A stretch of 64,000 nt of DNA from the NCBI GenBank assembly GCA_014183095.1, contig JACCPH010000003.1, positions 62,001 to 126,000 of the forward strand, given 5' to 3'. The DNA is from Harringtonia aguacate (lineage: Eukaryota > Ascomycota > Sordariomycetes > Ophiostomatales > Ophiostomataceae). Shown here in pieces: positions 1-11,133 of this stretch. Positions within the stretch are counted from its first letter, which is position 1. Every line of letters begins with the position of its first letter. A program made the translations under genes and the position numbers. The notes under the pieces were generated by a model. The model worked only from the letters and a program-made list of their open reading frames with translations. It was not told where the DNA came from and ran no database searches.

Positions 1-796
1 CCCGTGGATGCAATGCCAGTGGCAAATCCACGGCGTTCGCAGAAGAAGTGGCCGACAGCCGCAATGGACGGCGTGAACAACAGCGCTGACCCAAGCCCGC
101 CAAGCACGCCAAACACCAGCATGAAATGCCAGAAACCTGCATGTGTGAGCAGCACTCGCAGGATACACAGGACAATGGACAAAACCTACGAGAGCAGAAG
201 CTGAGAAGCACAAGGCTGACAACCGTGCAGACAGTACCGCCCAACACCAGCCAGCGCGGGCCGTACTTGTCGAAGACGGGACCGACGTAGACCCCGGTGA
301 AGAAGCAGAGGAAGGCATAGACGGAAAAGATCCAGCCGATGGTGCCTTGGCTCATGCCGGCCAGCTGGTGTATCGACATGTAGGTCTGGAAGGTCCCTAG
401 GCTGTTCAAAATACCTAGAGACGAGAAGAGGGCCAGCCACGACCCCAGTACCACCAGCCAAGCTTGCAGCCCTCCTTCTGGGTACGGCTCTTCTTCCTGC
501 CCCCGAGTTCCCGGATTTGCACCTGCCAATCGCTCCTCCTCGCTTCCATCGGCACGGGCCATTTCTCTTGCGCTGGCTTCTGTTGCAACCAGCTCTAGGG
601 CCATGGCCGCCGTGCCATACGGGTTGCGTGCTGCATTTTCTGCAGCAAGCGTGGTGGCAGCGATGCCGGAGCATGACCTGGTGTGGACTAGGTCCGTTTG
701 CCTGTCATTTGAGTCGTCGCAGCTGCCCTTGTCACTCGGTAGACAGGATTCCGCCCGCGCGTCGCTGGGAGATGGCTTTTCGTTGATGTCAATCAT
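1..796 (-). CDS. MFS monocarboxylate-type permease, 5' part
   Basis: Membrane transporter of the major facilitator superfamily, closest in pattern to fungal monocarboxylate permease-like (MCT-type) proteins; substrate unknown. Read from the ATG at 796, a hydrophilic tail of about 120 residues precedes the hallmark EGGLQAWLVVLGSW, followed by a first membrane segment, GTIGWIFSVYAF, and GPVFDKYGPRWLV, the usual loop between TM2 and TM3. A 53-nt intron is proposed at 137-189 (donor GTAGGT, acceptor GCAG). The frame stays open without it, but only the spliced frame gives family-like LLFTPSIAAVGHFF and RRGFATGIAST. The remainder lies beyond position 1, so roughly half of the protein is missing. 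Upstream bases 797-2040 hold no other gene. Family assignment is confident; the exact intron edges are less so. Confidence 0.85.
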   Translation of the reverse strand, partial: MIDINEKPSPSDARAESCLPSDKGSCDDSNDRQTDLVHTRSCSGIAATTLAAENAARNPYGTAAMALELVATEASAREMARADGSEEERLAGANPGTRGQEEEPYPEGGLQAWLVVLGSWLALFSSLGILNSLGTFQTYMSIHQLAGMSQGTIGWIFSVYAFLCFFTGVYVGPVFDKYGPRWLVLGGTVCTVVSLVLLSFCSRRFCPLSCVSCECCSHMQVSGISCWCLACLAGLGQRCCSRRPLRLSATSSANAVDLPLALHPR

Positions 797-2040
797 GGTC
801 TCCGTCCCTCTGTAACAGTTTTTTTTCGCCCCCCTCCCTCTAGTGAGGGCTTGCCAGCTGCTCCGGCCAAAATGATCGGCCAAAATGAGACTGACAACGC
901 GTAGCAGGGCGGCAATGGTCGTCCTGAATGAAAAGCCGAATCCGAGCGCACAGAACGAGCAGACATGGGGAAGATGAAAGAGAACATGCTCAGCAAAAGC
1001 CCGGAAAAATCAACTGGGGTGTTCCTGGCCTTATGAGTCGAAACAATTGACTCTTGCCCCCTCAGATCTGCCCATATGATTAATCGTCCCCAACACTAGC
1101 CCACCTGGAAAGCACTATAACCTCATCTTGAGATGCTCTTACGTACAATGTAATGCTCTGTGCATCTCACCGATCAATACCACCAAAAAGCCAGCGCTAA
1201 CTGATGTCATCGCTGCAGAGGGTCTTTAATGCCTCCCCGATGCTCCAGGAGCTTTGTTTCTCATTATTTTCTCTCCATTGTGGTACGAAGTCGCTGACCG
1301 GCAAACGAGACGGTACGAGGGCCTCACGGACTTGTTGGTAATGCGGTGTGATTTTTCGGGGTGAGGTGGGCCACCTATTTGGCCCTCCTGGTCTCCGGCT
1401 TCCTGTTACGGTGCACGCTGTGCCGTATGCAACAAAACGACCCGGCGGATGCGTTCCGGAGCTTCCAGTTGCACCAAAACGATAAGTGGCATCCTTGCAT
1501 TCACGGTAACCAAGATGCTTATTTGCATTAGTAGCCCGTAACCGGCCTCCGTGTTCGCTGCCAGCCAGTGTTGTGGCTTTCGACATCGTATTAAACCCCT
1601 CCTCATCGGCCCACTCTATCTGGTTTGCTTTCTCCCTCCCCCTTGCCTCTACGCACGCGTACCAGAGCCATCTCGTATGCGTCCCGTGCCCTTTGCATTT
1701 CCGTTTGTCCCTATCTTTTCTGCAGTGACAAAGGAGCCGCAGATCGAATGCATATCAGCTGACGGACCCCAGCCGTCTGCATTTGTGCTCACGATTTCTC
1801 GTATTGAAATTCTGGTAGATGTGAACGATGAAGACCACATCTGCATCGCAATAATTAGTGACTCTTTGGCGGTGTGCTTTCCGTATCATCTCGTATGTTG
1901 CCATGTTCGGGTTTTAGGACAATATGACACCGTCAAATGACAGCCGTCCGCTCTTGTTTCCGAAGTGCTTCACCTGTTTTACGACGTGCCGCCCGTTCTG
2001 GAATAGGAATTCGAATTATCTCGTTGATGGCATTTCTTTC
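797..2040. other. intergenic, no gene seen
   Basis: About 1.2 kb between the permease start and the stop of the Wbp11-type gene. Open frames of up to 129 codons occur on both strands (1197-1586, 1551-1940) but show no recognisable family, no good start context and no domain. The part nearest 796 should hold the permease promoter and 5' UTR, and the part nearest 2040 the 3' UTR of the next gene. Confidence 0.6.
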
Positions 2041-3107
2041 TCATCCTTCGTCGTCATCACTAACGTCTTCAATCATGACATGATGTCGGCCGGGGATTGG
2101 CGCCATTGCAGCTGGTGCGGATGGCGAATGCGGCGTCTGCACCTTTCCGTTCCCGCTTTGATCATTGCTGGCGCCATTTTCACCACCACCATCAGTAGCA
2201 GCAGAATTCGTGGGAGTCGAGCTCTTCAGGTAGCCCTCCTTCTCGAGGCGGTCCGCCTCCTCTGGCTCCAATAAACCGCCCACGCCGCGGCTTTTGTCGA
2301 GCTTGCGTCGCACCACCGTTGGCATGAAAGACGTAACGGCTTCTTTTTGCAAGTCTCTGATCACAGGCTTTGCCTCGTAGACAGTCTTGACTTCGACCGG
2401 CTTCGCCGGTTTGGCCTGAGTGGAATTTGTAGGCGTTGACGGTATCTTCTTCGACGGTTCGCCCTCTCGTTCGCCTCGGCCTATACCGCGGCTGTTGCCC
2501 AATGGTTCCGTGTTCGCGTTCCTCCGTGCCCGCCGTTTCGCATACCACTCGTCCAAGGTCTCCTTGGGGATAGGAGGCGGCGTGTCCCGCGGCATCGGGA
2601 TTTTCCGAACATCTTCTGGCACATCATCATCGGCGCTGCTGTCGTCATCGTCACATCGTCTCCGCTTGCCAAGGGTATCATGGCGGTCACTGCCGTGTCG
2701 TAGTCCACTGCCACTGTTATAACCACCTCCACTTCGACTAAACGTAGGCGCTCTGTCTCCAAGTGCATCTCGCGCTTTGCTGACTGCCTTGAGCTCCTTT
2801 TCCAAGCCCTCTAGAACCTGCTCCTCGTGTCCCGTAAGCTTTCCTCCGCCTTCTGTGATGGCTTTAAGATCTTCGATTTGCTTGCGAATCCGATCGGGAT
2901 TCTTCTTCGCGAGCCGTTCATTGCGAGATGCTGCAACTTCTGCCTTCCCTGTACACCGGCTGCAGTTAGCATGGCTTGATGGTGACGTAGCCACAGGTCA
3001 GAGATGGTTGCGGTGCCGCGTCAAGGGATCACACCTTTTTTTATGGCTTTGGCCTTTTCGGCCTTCCGCTGGGCCTGCACAGGATTATAATTTCGCTCTT
3101 TTGCCAT
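2041..3107 (-). CDS. Wbp11-type WW-domain-binding splicing factor
   Basis: Predicted nuclear protein of the Wbp11 (WW-domain-binding protein 11) family, linked in other eukaryotes to pre-mRNA splicing. The first ATG at 3107 opens with MAKERNYNPVQAQRKAEKAK, the family's N-terminal signature (NPxxAxRKAEKxK). Exon 1 is 3035-3107 and exon 2 is 2041-2948; the 86-nt intron at 2949-3034 has GTGTGA donor, TGCTAAC branch-like site and TACAG acceptor. Splicing joins AIKKG to KAEVAASRNERLAKKNPDRI, continuing the basic helix. Product is 326 residues: Lys/Arg-rich N-terminal region about 1-85, an acidic stretch near RRRCDDDD, a Pro-rich PMPRDTPPPIPKE segment that may bind WW or SH3 domains, and an acidic C-terminus. 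It is divergent from eS30, with starts 275 bases apart. Family call is good; splicing role is by family only. Confidence 0.85.
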
Positions 3108-3381
3108 AATGTCAAGATCGCTGACGGTGCAGCGTAGAGAGAAGCAGGTCCAACCAAAGCTTAACCATAATTTCCCGATGACCAGATAGTCAGATCCGGC
3201 TTATCGTTATCGTGGAAACCGGCTGTTTAGTCATCACACGTGACCTTTCCCCTCCTCCAGGGTTTTGGCGCACACTTTTGCTTGTCGAAATTTCCATATC
3301 GGCAATACTTTTTTTTTCATCAGCGTCAACTCGTCCAGTAACCACAAGGAAATTTCACTGTGAAAAGTTACAACCGCAATC
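3108..3381. promoter_or_regulatory. divergent promoter, Wbp11 / eS30
   Basis: The 274 bases between two divergent start codons must hold both promoters and both 5' UTRs. A CACGTG hexamer (bHLH/Cbf1-type core) lies at 3237-3242, followed by pyrimidine-rich stretches that often mark fungal transcription starts. The same hexamer occurs in the other divergent ribosomal-protein promoter at 18243-18248. Function is inferred from position only. Confidence 0.45.
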
Positions 3382-4133
3382 ATGGGAAAAGTTCACGGCT
3401 CTGTACGTCCAATCAATTAAAATTCTTCGCGAATAGTGATTTTTGTGTCGAAGCGTCTGCTAACATTTTTTTCCCTCCAGCTCGCTCGTGCCGGCAAGGG
3501 TATGATCCCCCGACTATCAACGCAACGAATATTATCCATTGCCCTTCGATTTTGATATACTGACTTGTCTCTTTGTTTCGGACAGTCCGGTCGCAGACTC
3601 CTGTAAGATGACACCCTACTCGAACTCGACACAGCAACGATCATGGCCGTTTCGAGACAAGAGAGGAACAGGGAGCAGGACGGGAATGGGCGTGCCTCGA
3701 CCAGCCAGATTGGAGTGGTGTAGCATCCAAGAAGCGGTCTCCAAGAGAAGAAGGCAACGGATCGCTGCGGCCTATCCAGTCTAGCGAGATTGAGCGTTCC
3801 CATTTGCCTGACCCCCTGTTCCCTCTCTTGCGAGAAGAGTGGTCAAGAACAGAGGCTAACCAGCAACAGAAAGTTGAGAAGCAGGAGAAGAAGAAGACGC
3901 GTACGTGCAAATAACTCCAAGCATTTTGTGAACACCAGGATAAAAGACTGACAACAGAAACAGCCAAGGGCCGCGCGAAGAAGCGGTTGACTTACACTCG
4001 GCGGTTCGTCAACGTGACGCTGACGGGCGGCAAGCGCAAGGTACGGATGAGATGATCCAAAATTTCGATTAACACAAGGACCCGACTAATATGCCCTCCT
4101 CTTTGACAGATGAACCCCAGCCCGGGCTCATAA
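3382..4133 (+). CDS. 40S ribosomal protein eS30 (six exons)
   Basis: Small-subunit ribosomal protein eS30, cytosolic. No long open frame shows it: 62 residues are split over exons 3382-3402, 3481-3499, 3586-3602, 3870-3900, 3964-4040 and 4110-4133 (21, 19, 17, 31, 77 and 24 nt). All junctions are GT-AG and frame is kept throughout. The joined product begins MGKVHGSLARAGK, continues VRSQTPKVEKQEKKKTPKGR and TYTRRFVNVTLTGGKRK and ends MNPSPGS, which matches the eS30 family end to end with the expected length. There is no ubiquitin-like FUBI domain, as is usual for fungal eS30 and unlike animal FAU. Intron 3 (3603-3869, 267 nt) is the longest. Start chosen because MGKVHGS is the invariant N-terminus. 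It shares a short divergent promoter with the Wbp11-type gene. Confidence 0.95.
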
Positions 4134-5118
4134 ATTCAGAACATCCTTTGGTTTTCTTTGTGTCTGTTCTGTTTTTAATGGTTCGCTGCTGCCTCGGCCG
4201 TCTACTTTATCACTTGGCGGACCTCTCTGTGGACATATGGCTGGCGGCTGGGTGAAGGATCCACACAGCCGCTCGAAAAAGGAGACATCATGAAAGGGGG
4301 CAGGAGGACACCCTGCCGGAAGGGTGGCTTATGAGTGGATATAGTGTGGAAGAAAATGGCCGTGAAATACAGGCGTGATTATTGACAGCCAGTCGCGTGT
4401 GCTCTCGTATTCTTGCTGCACTCGTTACTCCTCACGTTCCCGCAAATGTAACATGTGACGCCGTATCATCCCCCTAACTCGCCTTTCAAACACAACCATA
4501 GTATGGTTGGCGTTCTCTTTTGGTAACTCCCGGAAGGGGGAGTAGTTGGATGTTGAGGGGGCCTATCCCTCGCATCATGCCCTCCCTTGCAACCACACCT
4601 TCCTGTCTGGGATGTGTTCTCGGACACCTTTTTTTGGAGTAAGTCGCCACACACTCTGGCCCACGGTTGTATTCCTTGCGGACCAGCTTCAATCCCTTGG
4701 GAGAAACATGGAAAAGATGGCGTTTCGCCTCGTTCTCCGAAAACGGAAAAAATATGCTAGTAATTTGCCTCGTGTATCATCTACACATGTTCATCCGTAA
4801 TGTGACCCGTTAATCCGTTTCTTCGTATACAATGCCCAATCCTGTTCTTGTCTGCCATTTCCATACCCATATTTCATAGCTGCCATGATCATCGCCGACG
4901 CCTTCAACAGAATCAAGTAGAACGCCGCCATACAAGGCCTTCCTGCCTTGGGGCCAAAATAGTGAACCCTCCCAACTATGCCGTGTGAGCCTTACTGGTA
5001 CAAGGTACCCCATGCTAAGTCTATGTTTGAAAAATACATGGCGGATAGAAAGGGAATGTCCTTTACAAATAAACATAAGAAATTAAACAAAACCTTCTTG
5101 GAGGCCCATCGTGGTCAC
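4134..5118. other. intergenic, convergent 3' ends
   Basis: About 985 bases between the eS30 stop (+) and the stop of the orphan protein (-). It should hold both 3' UTRs. Open frames of up to 107 codons are present but show no recognised protein. Nothing else seen. Confidence 0.6.
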
Positions 5119-7173
5119 TCAGCGACTCCGCCGGACAAACATCCGGGTTATCAGAGGCCCACGCTGGCGTATGTGGACAGTGCCTGCTGTCGGGCGGCAG
5201 TCAGCATCAAGGCTGCTGTCGGCTTCACTGCCGCTGGCAGCAATGGTCGTCGTCGAAGAAGCAACAGTACTGGCAACCGTCGTGGCAACAGAGAAAGATG
5301 ACGATACACTGCGGTTGCCGCTTCTAGTGTTGTGGTTTATGGAATCGTGCGTCTTGGTAGAGTCTTTGGAGGCCGATGAGGCCGCCCGCCTGTCGTGAAT
5401 GCCGTTGCCAGCTCCGCCAGATATATGGACGCCTGCCTCTCCACTGCGTGCCCGTCGCGAAAATAGGTTGCGAACAAAGCGGCGCACTGGGTCACCTTCC
5501 TCATCCGAGTCATCTTCGAATACAGAAACATCGGGTGCTGGCAGCGGGGGGAGGGGGTTGTCCAGCCGGGCCTTAGCATTCCAGGTCGGCTTCGAGCTAG
5601 CACTCTTGGACGTCTTGGGTCGAAGCGGGAGGGCAGTATAAGTCCTGACGATGCTCGGAGCCGTGAAGGTGTCGTCACAAGCCGTCGGCGTAGACTGTGC
5701 ACGAGAACGAGCGCGCAGATTGCCCAGAGACTTGAACGTGCGGGACATCTTGAGCCGTTCGTGCGGGCGTTCCAGTTGCGTGAAATGCTGCAGATGCTCC
5801 TTGTGCATCCGAAGCTGCTCCTCCCACCTTTGGGATTCCTCACGCTGGTGCTGCTGAAGCCGCCTCGAAACTTCCGGTATCGTGTTCCCAGTTTCTTCTA
5901 TGGACATCGGCAACCCGTTTTCTCTTTTCGTCGTTGGTGCTTGTGCAGCTGACACGGGCGTATGCGGCGGCGGTGGTGGCGGCGAGCATGCCGGCGAAGG
6001 AAAACTGGCGGCCAACGTATGCACTGAATCAGGGGAGGTCGTAGGAGAAGAAGGAGGTCTGGGAAACATGAGGGATATCTGTGGAATAGGTGGTAGTGGT
6101 GGAAGAGGCTCTGAAGGCGGAGGCGACGGGTAGCCACGCAACTGCGGCAGAGAGCGGCTGGCCTCCCGGTTCAACCCCCTGTGGCCAGACTTCGAAGACG
6201 GAGTACGCCGGGCAAGCCTCTGCAGAGGAAGAGGAGGCAGTGGCCCCAGCGTCGCTTTCTCGGCCTGTGGGAAGGGCGAGTATGTAGACATCTTCTCCTG
6301 GCGTTGTTGTCGCCGTTGATGCAGGCTTGACACTGCACAATCGTCTCTAGCAGTGTGGCTGGGAGCCAAGATCGTGCTACTGCTGCTTCTCTTCGAGCTG
6401 TGTCTTACATGGCTGCAGCGCATTTCCGAATGCTCGTCTTCTTCCAGAACGGAGGAATCAATAGACGTATTGTGGAAACGCTTCGAGGTAGATCTTGAGA
6501 GGGACTGGACTGGCCTGACCGTCCGGCCAGGCGTTGGACTCTCGGAAACAGGCAGAAGCTTCGAGTCACCGACCAAAAAGGGAACCTTTGACGATGTCCT
6601 TTCCGGGGGTGGGTGTAGGATTGAACGGAAAGGGGGTGAAGCTGGCGACATAGAATCTGGCGACACAGAATCTGGCGTCGTGGAGGCGGACCATGGGGAG
6701 ATACAATCAGGCGGTGGAGTGCTGGCCGACGTGGAAGAGCCAAAGCTGCTCTGACTGCCACGCCTGATGATCGTGGCCGGCAGCTGGTTGTACATGTGAT
6801 CTGGACGGGGCAGCTCGCCGTACCGGCCATATCCAGCGGTGGTACCATAGACATGTCCTCCATATTGTCCAAGGTTCCTGTCGTTCTCTTGGTGGTTTGT
6901 GCAAGACCAGGCGCGAGAATGAGAGGCGCCGCCTTTATTGTTGTTGTTGTTGTTGTTGTTGTTGGCAAAGCTGCCATTGACAGGCTTGCGGATGATGGCT
7001 TTCCGGCCATCATTGGTGACAGCATCGCGTACTTGGCGAGCCTCCATGAAATACTGATCCGGTCCAATATCATAGGGAGGAGGGGTACCACGGCGTCGAG
7101 CCATGTCCGGTGCCACTGGCTGGCTAGAGAAGGTCGCCATACTAGAAGTGGTCCGTTTATGGTTATGCTTCAT
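5119..7173 (-). CDS. proline/serine-rich protein of unknown function
   Basis: Single open frame of 684 residues from the ATG at 7173; a second ATG at 7140 (MATFSSQPVAPDMARRR) is an alternative start. I do not recognise a family. Visible features: an Asn run from a TTG microsatellite near 6937-6966, repeated Ser/Thr-Pro stretches, clusters of PPLPPLPP type (possible SH3 ligands), a predicted helical segment of EESQRWEEQLRMHKEHLQH type about two thirds along, an acidic EDDSDEEGD patch, a basic RNLFSRRARSGE patch, and a C-terminus ending FVRRSR. No membrane segment or signal peptide. The bases just upstream of ATG 7173 (TTTCTTCCCCAG) look like a 3' splice site, so a 5' UTR intron or a short extra coding exon is possible. 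The composition suggests a disordered regulatory or cytoskeleton-associated protein, as inference only. Confidence 0.7.
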   Translation of the reverse strand: MKHNHKRTTSSMATFSSQPVAPDMARRRGTPPPYDIGPDQYFMEARQVRDAVTNDGRKAIIRKPVNGSFANNNNNNNNNKGGASHSRAWSCTNHQENDRNLGQYGGHVYGTTAGYGRYGELPRPDHMYNQLPATIIRRGSQSSFGSSTSASTPPPDCISPWSASTTPDSVSPDSMSPASPPFRSILHPPPERTSSKVPFLVGDSKLLPVSESPTPGRTVRPVQSLSRSTSKRFHNTSIDSSVLEEDEHSEMRCSHVRHSSKRSSSSTILAPSHTARDDCAVSSLHQRRQQRQEKMSTYSPFPQAEKATLGPLPPLPLQRLARRTPSSKSGHRGLNREASRSLPQLRGYPSPPPSEPLPPLPPIPQISLMFPRPPSSPTTSPDSVHTLAASFPSPACSPPPPPPHTPVSAAQAPTTKRENGLPMSIEETGNTIPEVSRRLQQHQREESQRWEEQLRMHKEHLQHFTQLERPHERLKMSRTFKSLGNLRARSRAQSTPTACDDTFTAPSIVRTYTALPLRPKTSKSASSKPTWNAKARLDNPLPPLPAPDVSVFEDDSDEEGDPVRRFVRNLFSRRARSGEAGVHISGGAGNGIHDRRAASSASKDSTKTHDSINHNTRSGNRSVSSSFSVATTVASTVASSTTTIAASGSEADSSLDADCRPTAGTVHIRQRGPLITRMFVRRSR

Positions 7174-8727
7174 CCTGGGGAAGAAATCGGGGCAAGCAAA
7201 CAATATAAAAGCACGTCTAGTAAATCCTCCTGGGACGGCCCTGCTCTCGCAGCTGCTGCTACAAGTAGACAGCTGGGCCTAGACAAGCAGTAACGAATCG
7301 AAAAGAGTGGGATATATCATAATACGAGAAAGGAAAGAAAAAAAAAATGGGAAGAGCAGGGGGGGGAGCAAGGGAACGAAACGATGAGCTCCATCAGCTC
7401 CCAAGAAACTTCATGGGGTTGAGCGGTAGTCTTAAGTAAGTGTATCCGAACGGAACAAACATCTTGCCAGGATCCTCCACAACTTGCCGCTTGCCAGGGT
7501 GCGAGGTAGTGCCGGCGGGAGTAAACAGAGGCGTTAGGAATGCATGCAGGTTGATCTCCTAACTACTGTAGTGGAGACTGAAAAAGGGGAGGGGCGGAGG
7601 GAGGGAGGGACGTACAGGAGCCGGAACACCCTCGCGTGAGTCTGGCCGTTTGCAGTTCCATCGAAGCTCTCCCTCCTAATCCCACCTCTCGGGTTTCCTG
7701 ACTGGTTTCTCCCCGCTCGACACTCCCTCTCTGCGGTCTAGGCGTCTCGTGCACGACACCCTGTTACCGCACACGGCAGCTCCAATTCAGTGACTACGTT
7801 GCCAACGTTTCGCCTCGAGATGTGGTCGGCCTGCCCAGCCCGTACGCCAAGACCCACTGTGCGGACGGGACAGTTGGGACTCGCAAGGTCAGGAGAAAAA
7901 AGGGCACAGAGGGCGACGAAGAAGGGGGTGGAAGAAGGGGGGTTGCCGGTGTTAGTCGAGGTGTGGGTGGGTCCTAGAGGGGAAGTGAGGAACGCAAAAC
8001 GCGACACGGGCAGTCGGGACTGCGGGCTAGCCTCGAAGCTATGGAGCAGACAGCAGAGAAACAGAGCACAGAAATGGAGCGATAGAGGGGAGGCGCCTTG
8101 CAAAGAACTCGGAGCCAGACACGCAGCCAATTGCGATGACGAGACAGGTAAACAAGACGGCGAAAAGCAAGACATCTTCATATGTCCTGCGAGCAAATAT
8201 GCGCGGCCAATGCCAGATGAGGCATACTGCCGACAACTACTCATAAGCACCCGGAGAACGGCAGCGATGTTGGAACTTGGGCTGACAGCTCTAGAGAACC
8301 ACTATTTTGGCCGAGGTTGGATCCCGTAAAACAGTATTTCCGCGTGTGGCGAACAGGCCACGAGCAGGGAGACCAGGGCACGAGGAGAGAGGGCGGGCTG
8401 GGAGGGCGGGCAGAGACGGCTCAGCAAGGGCGCGGAGAGCAAGGGGCGGTCAAGGGAGAAGCAAAGCTTGGGGGAACGGGAACGTACTTACTCGTATGTG
8501 CGAGTAGGATGTTCGCGGGCGATTGTCACGCCTTGGGTCTAGGGGAGCGAAAAAAAGGCGGGATAAGCACCATAAGACCTACCTGACGGGGCTAAAGACC
8601 AGCCTCTGGCTCCGAAGACGCCTTGCCCACGGGATTGGAAGGCACGATGGGACGCTCCATCTCGGCTTGTTATGTAATCCCCTCCCTTCGGGACTGTTCG
8701 TGCGGGCGTTTTGGGGCACCTGTAAGA

Positions 8728-11133
8728 TACGAGTATTGCTAAGCAGCTGAACTTCATGTCTGACAGGAAAGGAGCGGCAGCAGCGGCATATTGTGTTGAC
8801 AGCCAGTCACTACGAGCGTGAACTGGGACATCCGAACGCTCTAGCTGCTGGGTTGCCTGCAAACTCCGCGAGCCTTCCGAGACAGACGCACAATTTGAGA
8901 CTCGACCAGCTGCAGCATCTCCATCTCCAGCACGGCGTACATACATACGAGTACTTAGACATACTTATTACTGCGAGTACGAGCTCGTATCTGTGCTCGC
9001 AGGTGCAGCTGGCCCTTCTGCTTCAGCGCTGGTGCTAGCAGCTTAGCGGGGGGCGGGGGCCACTAATTGAACGACTTGCTCCGTTCTGAATGGCCAGGCT
9101 AACAGCACTGCACTGCAGCGTCGTCGATGCCTTCCCAGCGGTTCCAGGCTTGCGCCTCCCTGCATGGTGCAAGCTGCCGAATCAGGTACAAGGAATAGGC
9201 AGCACCAGCTGCGTGCGATGCAGCCGCCAAGCAGCTTTCTCGCGTTCCTGCAGCTCTCCCTTCTGTTTGTGTGTCTTACGTGGCATTCCCCGGCAAAACC
9301 AGCAGTCTCCCGCTGATGGTGCGGCATTCTGGAGGCTTCTTGCGAGGGCATGTCGGGTGAGATGGCGTGTTTAGTGTGGAGAGGGTTTTCCCTTGCTCGC
9401 TATGACGACCCTGCGTGCCAGCAAGGCGACCAGAAGAGAAAAAGTCTCGAAGGCGTCCCGGGCGCAAGCCACGAGCACAGAAAATTATCGTCTGCAGCCT
9501 ATGACGCGACAGTCGGTTCTGTATTCCCGCCACCGTCCTGCAAGAATGCCTGCAGACGTTCTCGACTATACCCGCGTTGTGTTTTCGTGTTCGCTGTCCA
9601 GTCAAGACAACTGGGAAACGCCAGTGGGAAAAAGAAAAGAATGCAAAATTACCGCAGTGAAATACGAGTATTAGAGCATATTACTCAGTCGTACTCGTAC
9701 ATATGTACTCGCAGCACCAGTCTCTTCTCCAGGCCGTCTCTCAGCTTCTCCCCACTTCTAGTTCTGCAAGTGTTGTCTCCTGAAAAAGGGACGAGAAAAG
9801 CGGGCGTGGAAGACGCAGAGGCACGGGGCATAGCCGAGAGCAAAACCTTTCGTCTTGGGCAGCGTTGGTTCTTTTTTTTTTTTTTTTTTTTTGAATCCAG
9901 CTACCACTTATGAAACAAAAGAGGGGCACATCGAGTGTTGCAAAGAGGGATGCCACAGGTATCGCCTGAGCACGGATTGTGCGATTGCCCATCTTCTTGC
10001 ATCCTCGTATGAGTTGTTGCCAGATTTGCGATGATTTTTTAGCCCTTGCGTGTGCGCCAGGACGTTGCGACCACACACTCGCAGGCCAGCCACTCGAGAA
10101 AGTGAGACACCTGACAGGGAGCACTTTTTTTCCTTTCTTTTTTCCTCTTTTCTTTTTCTTTTTCGATCGGGAAGCCCGAAGGATGTGTCAATTTTGGGAC
10201 TACGAGTATACTTGTATCTTATGTAAGATATGAGCAGTGCAGGAGGGTCCAAAACATCAAGAGAACAGCACTATTCGTAGAATGCGTGAGAAATACCAGA
10301 CGAGAGGTAGAGGAGAAGATAAGAAGCAGAACGAGAAACCCCTGTCTCGAGCAGCCTAGACCGGTCTCGCAACTCAGGTGCACCAGAGGCCCCCTACAAG
10401 TACGAGTAACGAGTATTATGAGCACAAAAGGTAGGTGAAAGACCGCATTGCTTTCTATCCCTTCATGTAAGAAGACGAAACAGTTGATTCAGAGCTGCTT
10501 GGTAGCGACACGGAGTCGAAAGACCACCTGTTGTGGGATGTGCAGTCATTGTTCGCGCCATCGAGCTGTCATTGATCAAAGCAAGGTTTGTATCTCACGT
10601 AGCAAGATGCGAGCAGGTTGGTATCGTGCTGCCCCGCAGGTAGTTGTTTCGCCTGATGTTGCAATGGAACATGAGTCGAACAGTGCAAGGGGTCAAGCTT
10701 GGCCGTGCGAGAAGGACGCAAACCATACGACAGGTTGCCTGGCCCAGAGGAGAAAACCACCGTTGCATCTTAGTACGTAAGTGAGGTGAGATGCTCTGCA
10801 ATCATTCCTTCGTAAGATATATTCACGTGGCATGGTTCGAGCGGCAAGGGCGTGACCCAGTACGAGTACGAGTACATACAAATTCTTACCTGGTAAACAT
10901 GCGAGGCATCTGCCCCGAGAAGACGGTAGCAATGGAAGAGGTTGTCATCGTGATGGACCGGAAAAAAAATCTGTCGGGCTGGTCGGGAAGAGAAGAGGTC
11001 GCTGCCACGCGTCTAGATGCCTGAACGATTGTTTCGCTGCTTGGGTGCAACGCCACCGGTGCTCTTCACTTGCGTCCGGCTGTCTCCCCCTAAGACACCA
11101 CCGAGTACTCGTACTTGCTCGTATTTACTCGTA
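8728..11133. repeat. cluster of TACGAGTA octamers
   Basis: Ten exact copies of TACGAGTA or its complement TACTCGTA begin at 8728, 8946, 9663, 9692, 10201, 10401, 10861, 10867 (overlapping the previous), 11106 and 11126, with many one-base variants nearby (for example 8490-8496 and 8978-8989). Both orientations occur. Further intergenic copies are at 25577, 43233, 43462 and 44120. Only three copies were noticed inside genes (50025, 53597, 54354). Around two would be expected by chance in the whole window on both strands at equal base composition. May be a transcription-factor site or a small dispersed repeat. Confidence 0.6.
9872..9892. repeat. homopolymer T run
   Basis: Twenty-one consecutive T bases in the gene-poor region. 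Similar shorter A/T runs are scattered through other intergenic parts, for instance near 38937-38951 and 60629-60643. No poly(A)-bearing retroelement was seen next to it. Confidence 0.8.

Noticed and set aside
186..674. Minus-strand frame of 162 codons at the left end.
   Set aside because: Out of frame with the permease, whose frame continues from 796 and shows transporter motifs.
1197..1940. Overlapping frames of 129 codons on both strands.
   Set aside because: No family, no start context, no splice structure; compatible with chance.
3140..4140. Several short open frames (60-128 codons) across the eS30 locus on both strands.
   Set aside because: They are intron and antisense readings; the six-exon eS30 explains the locus.
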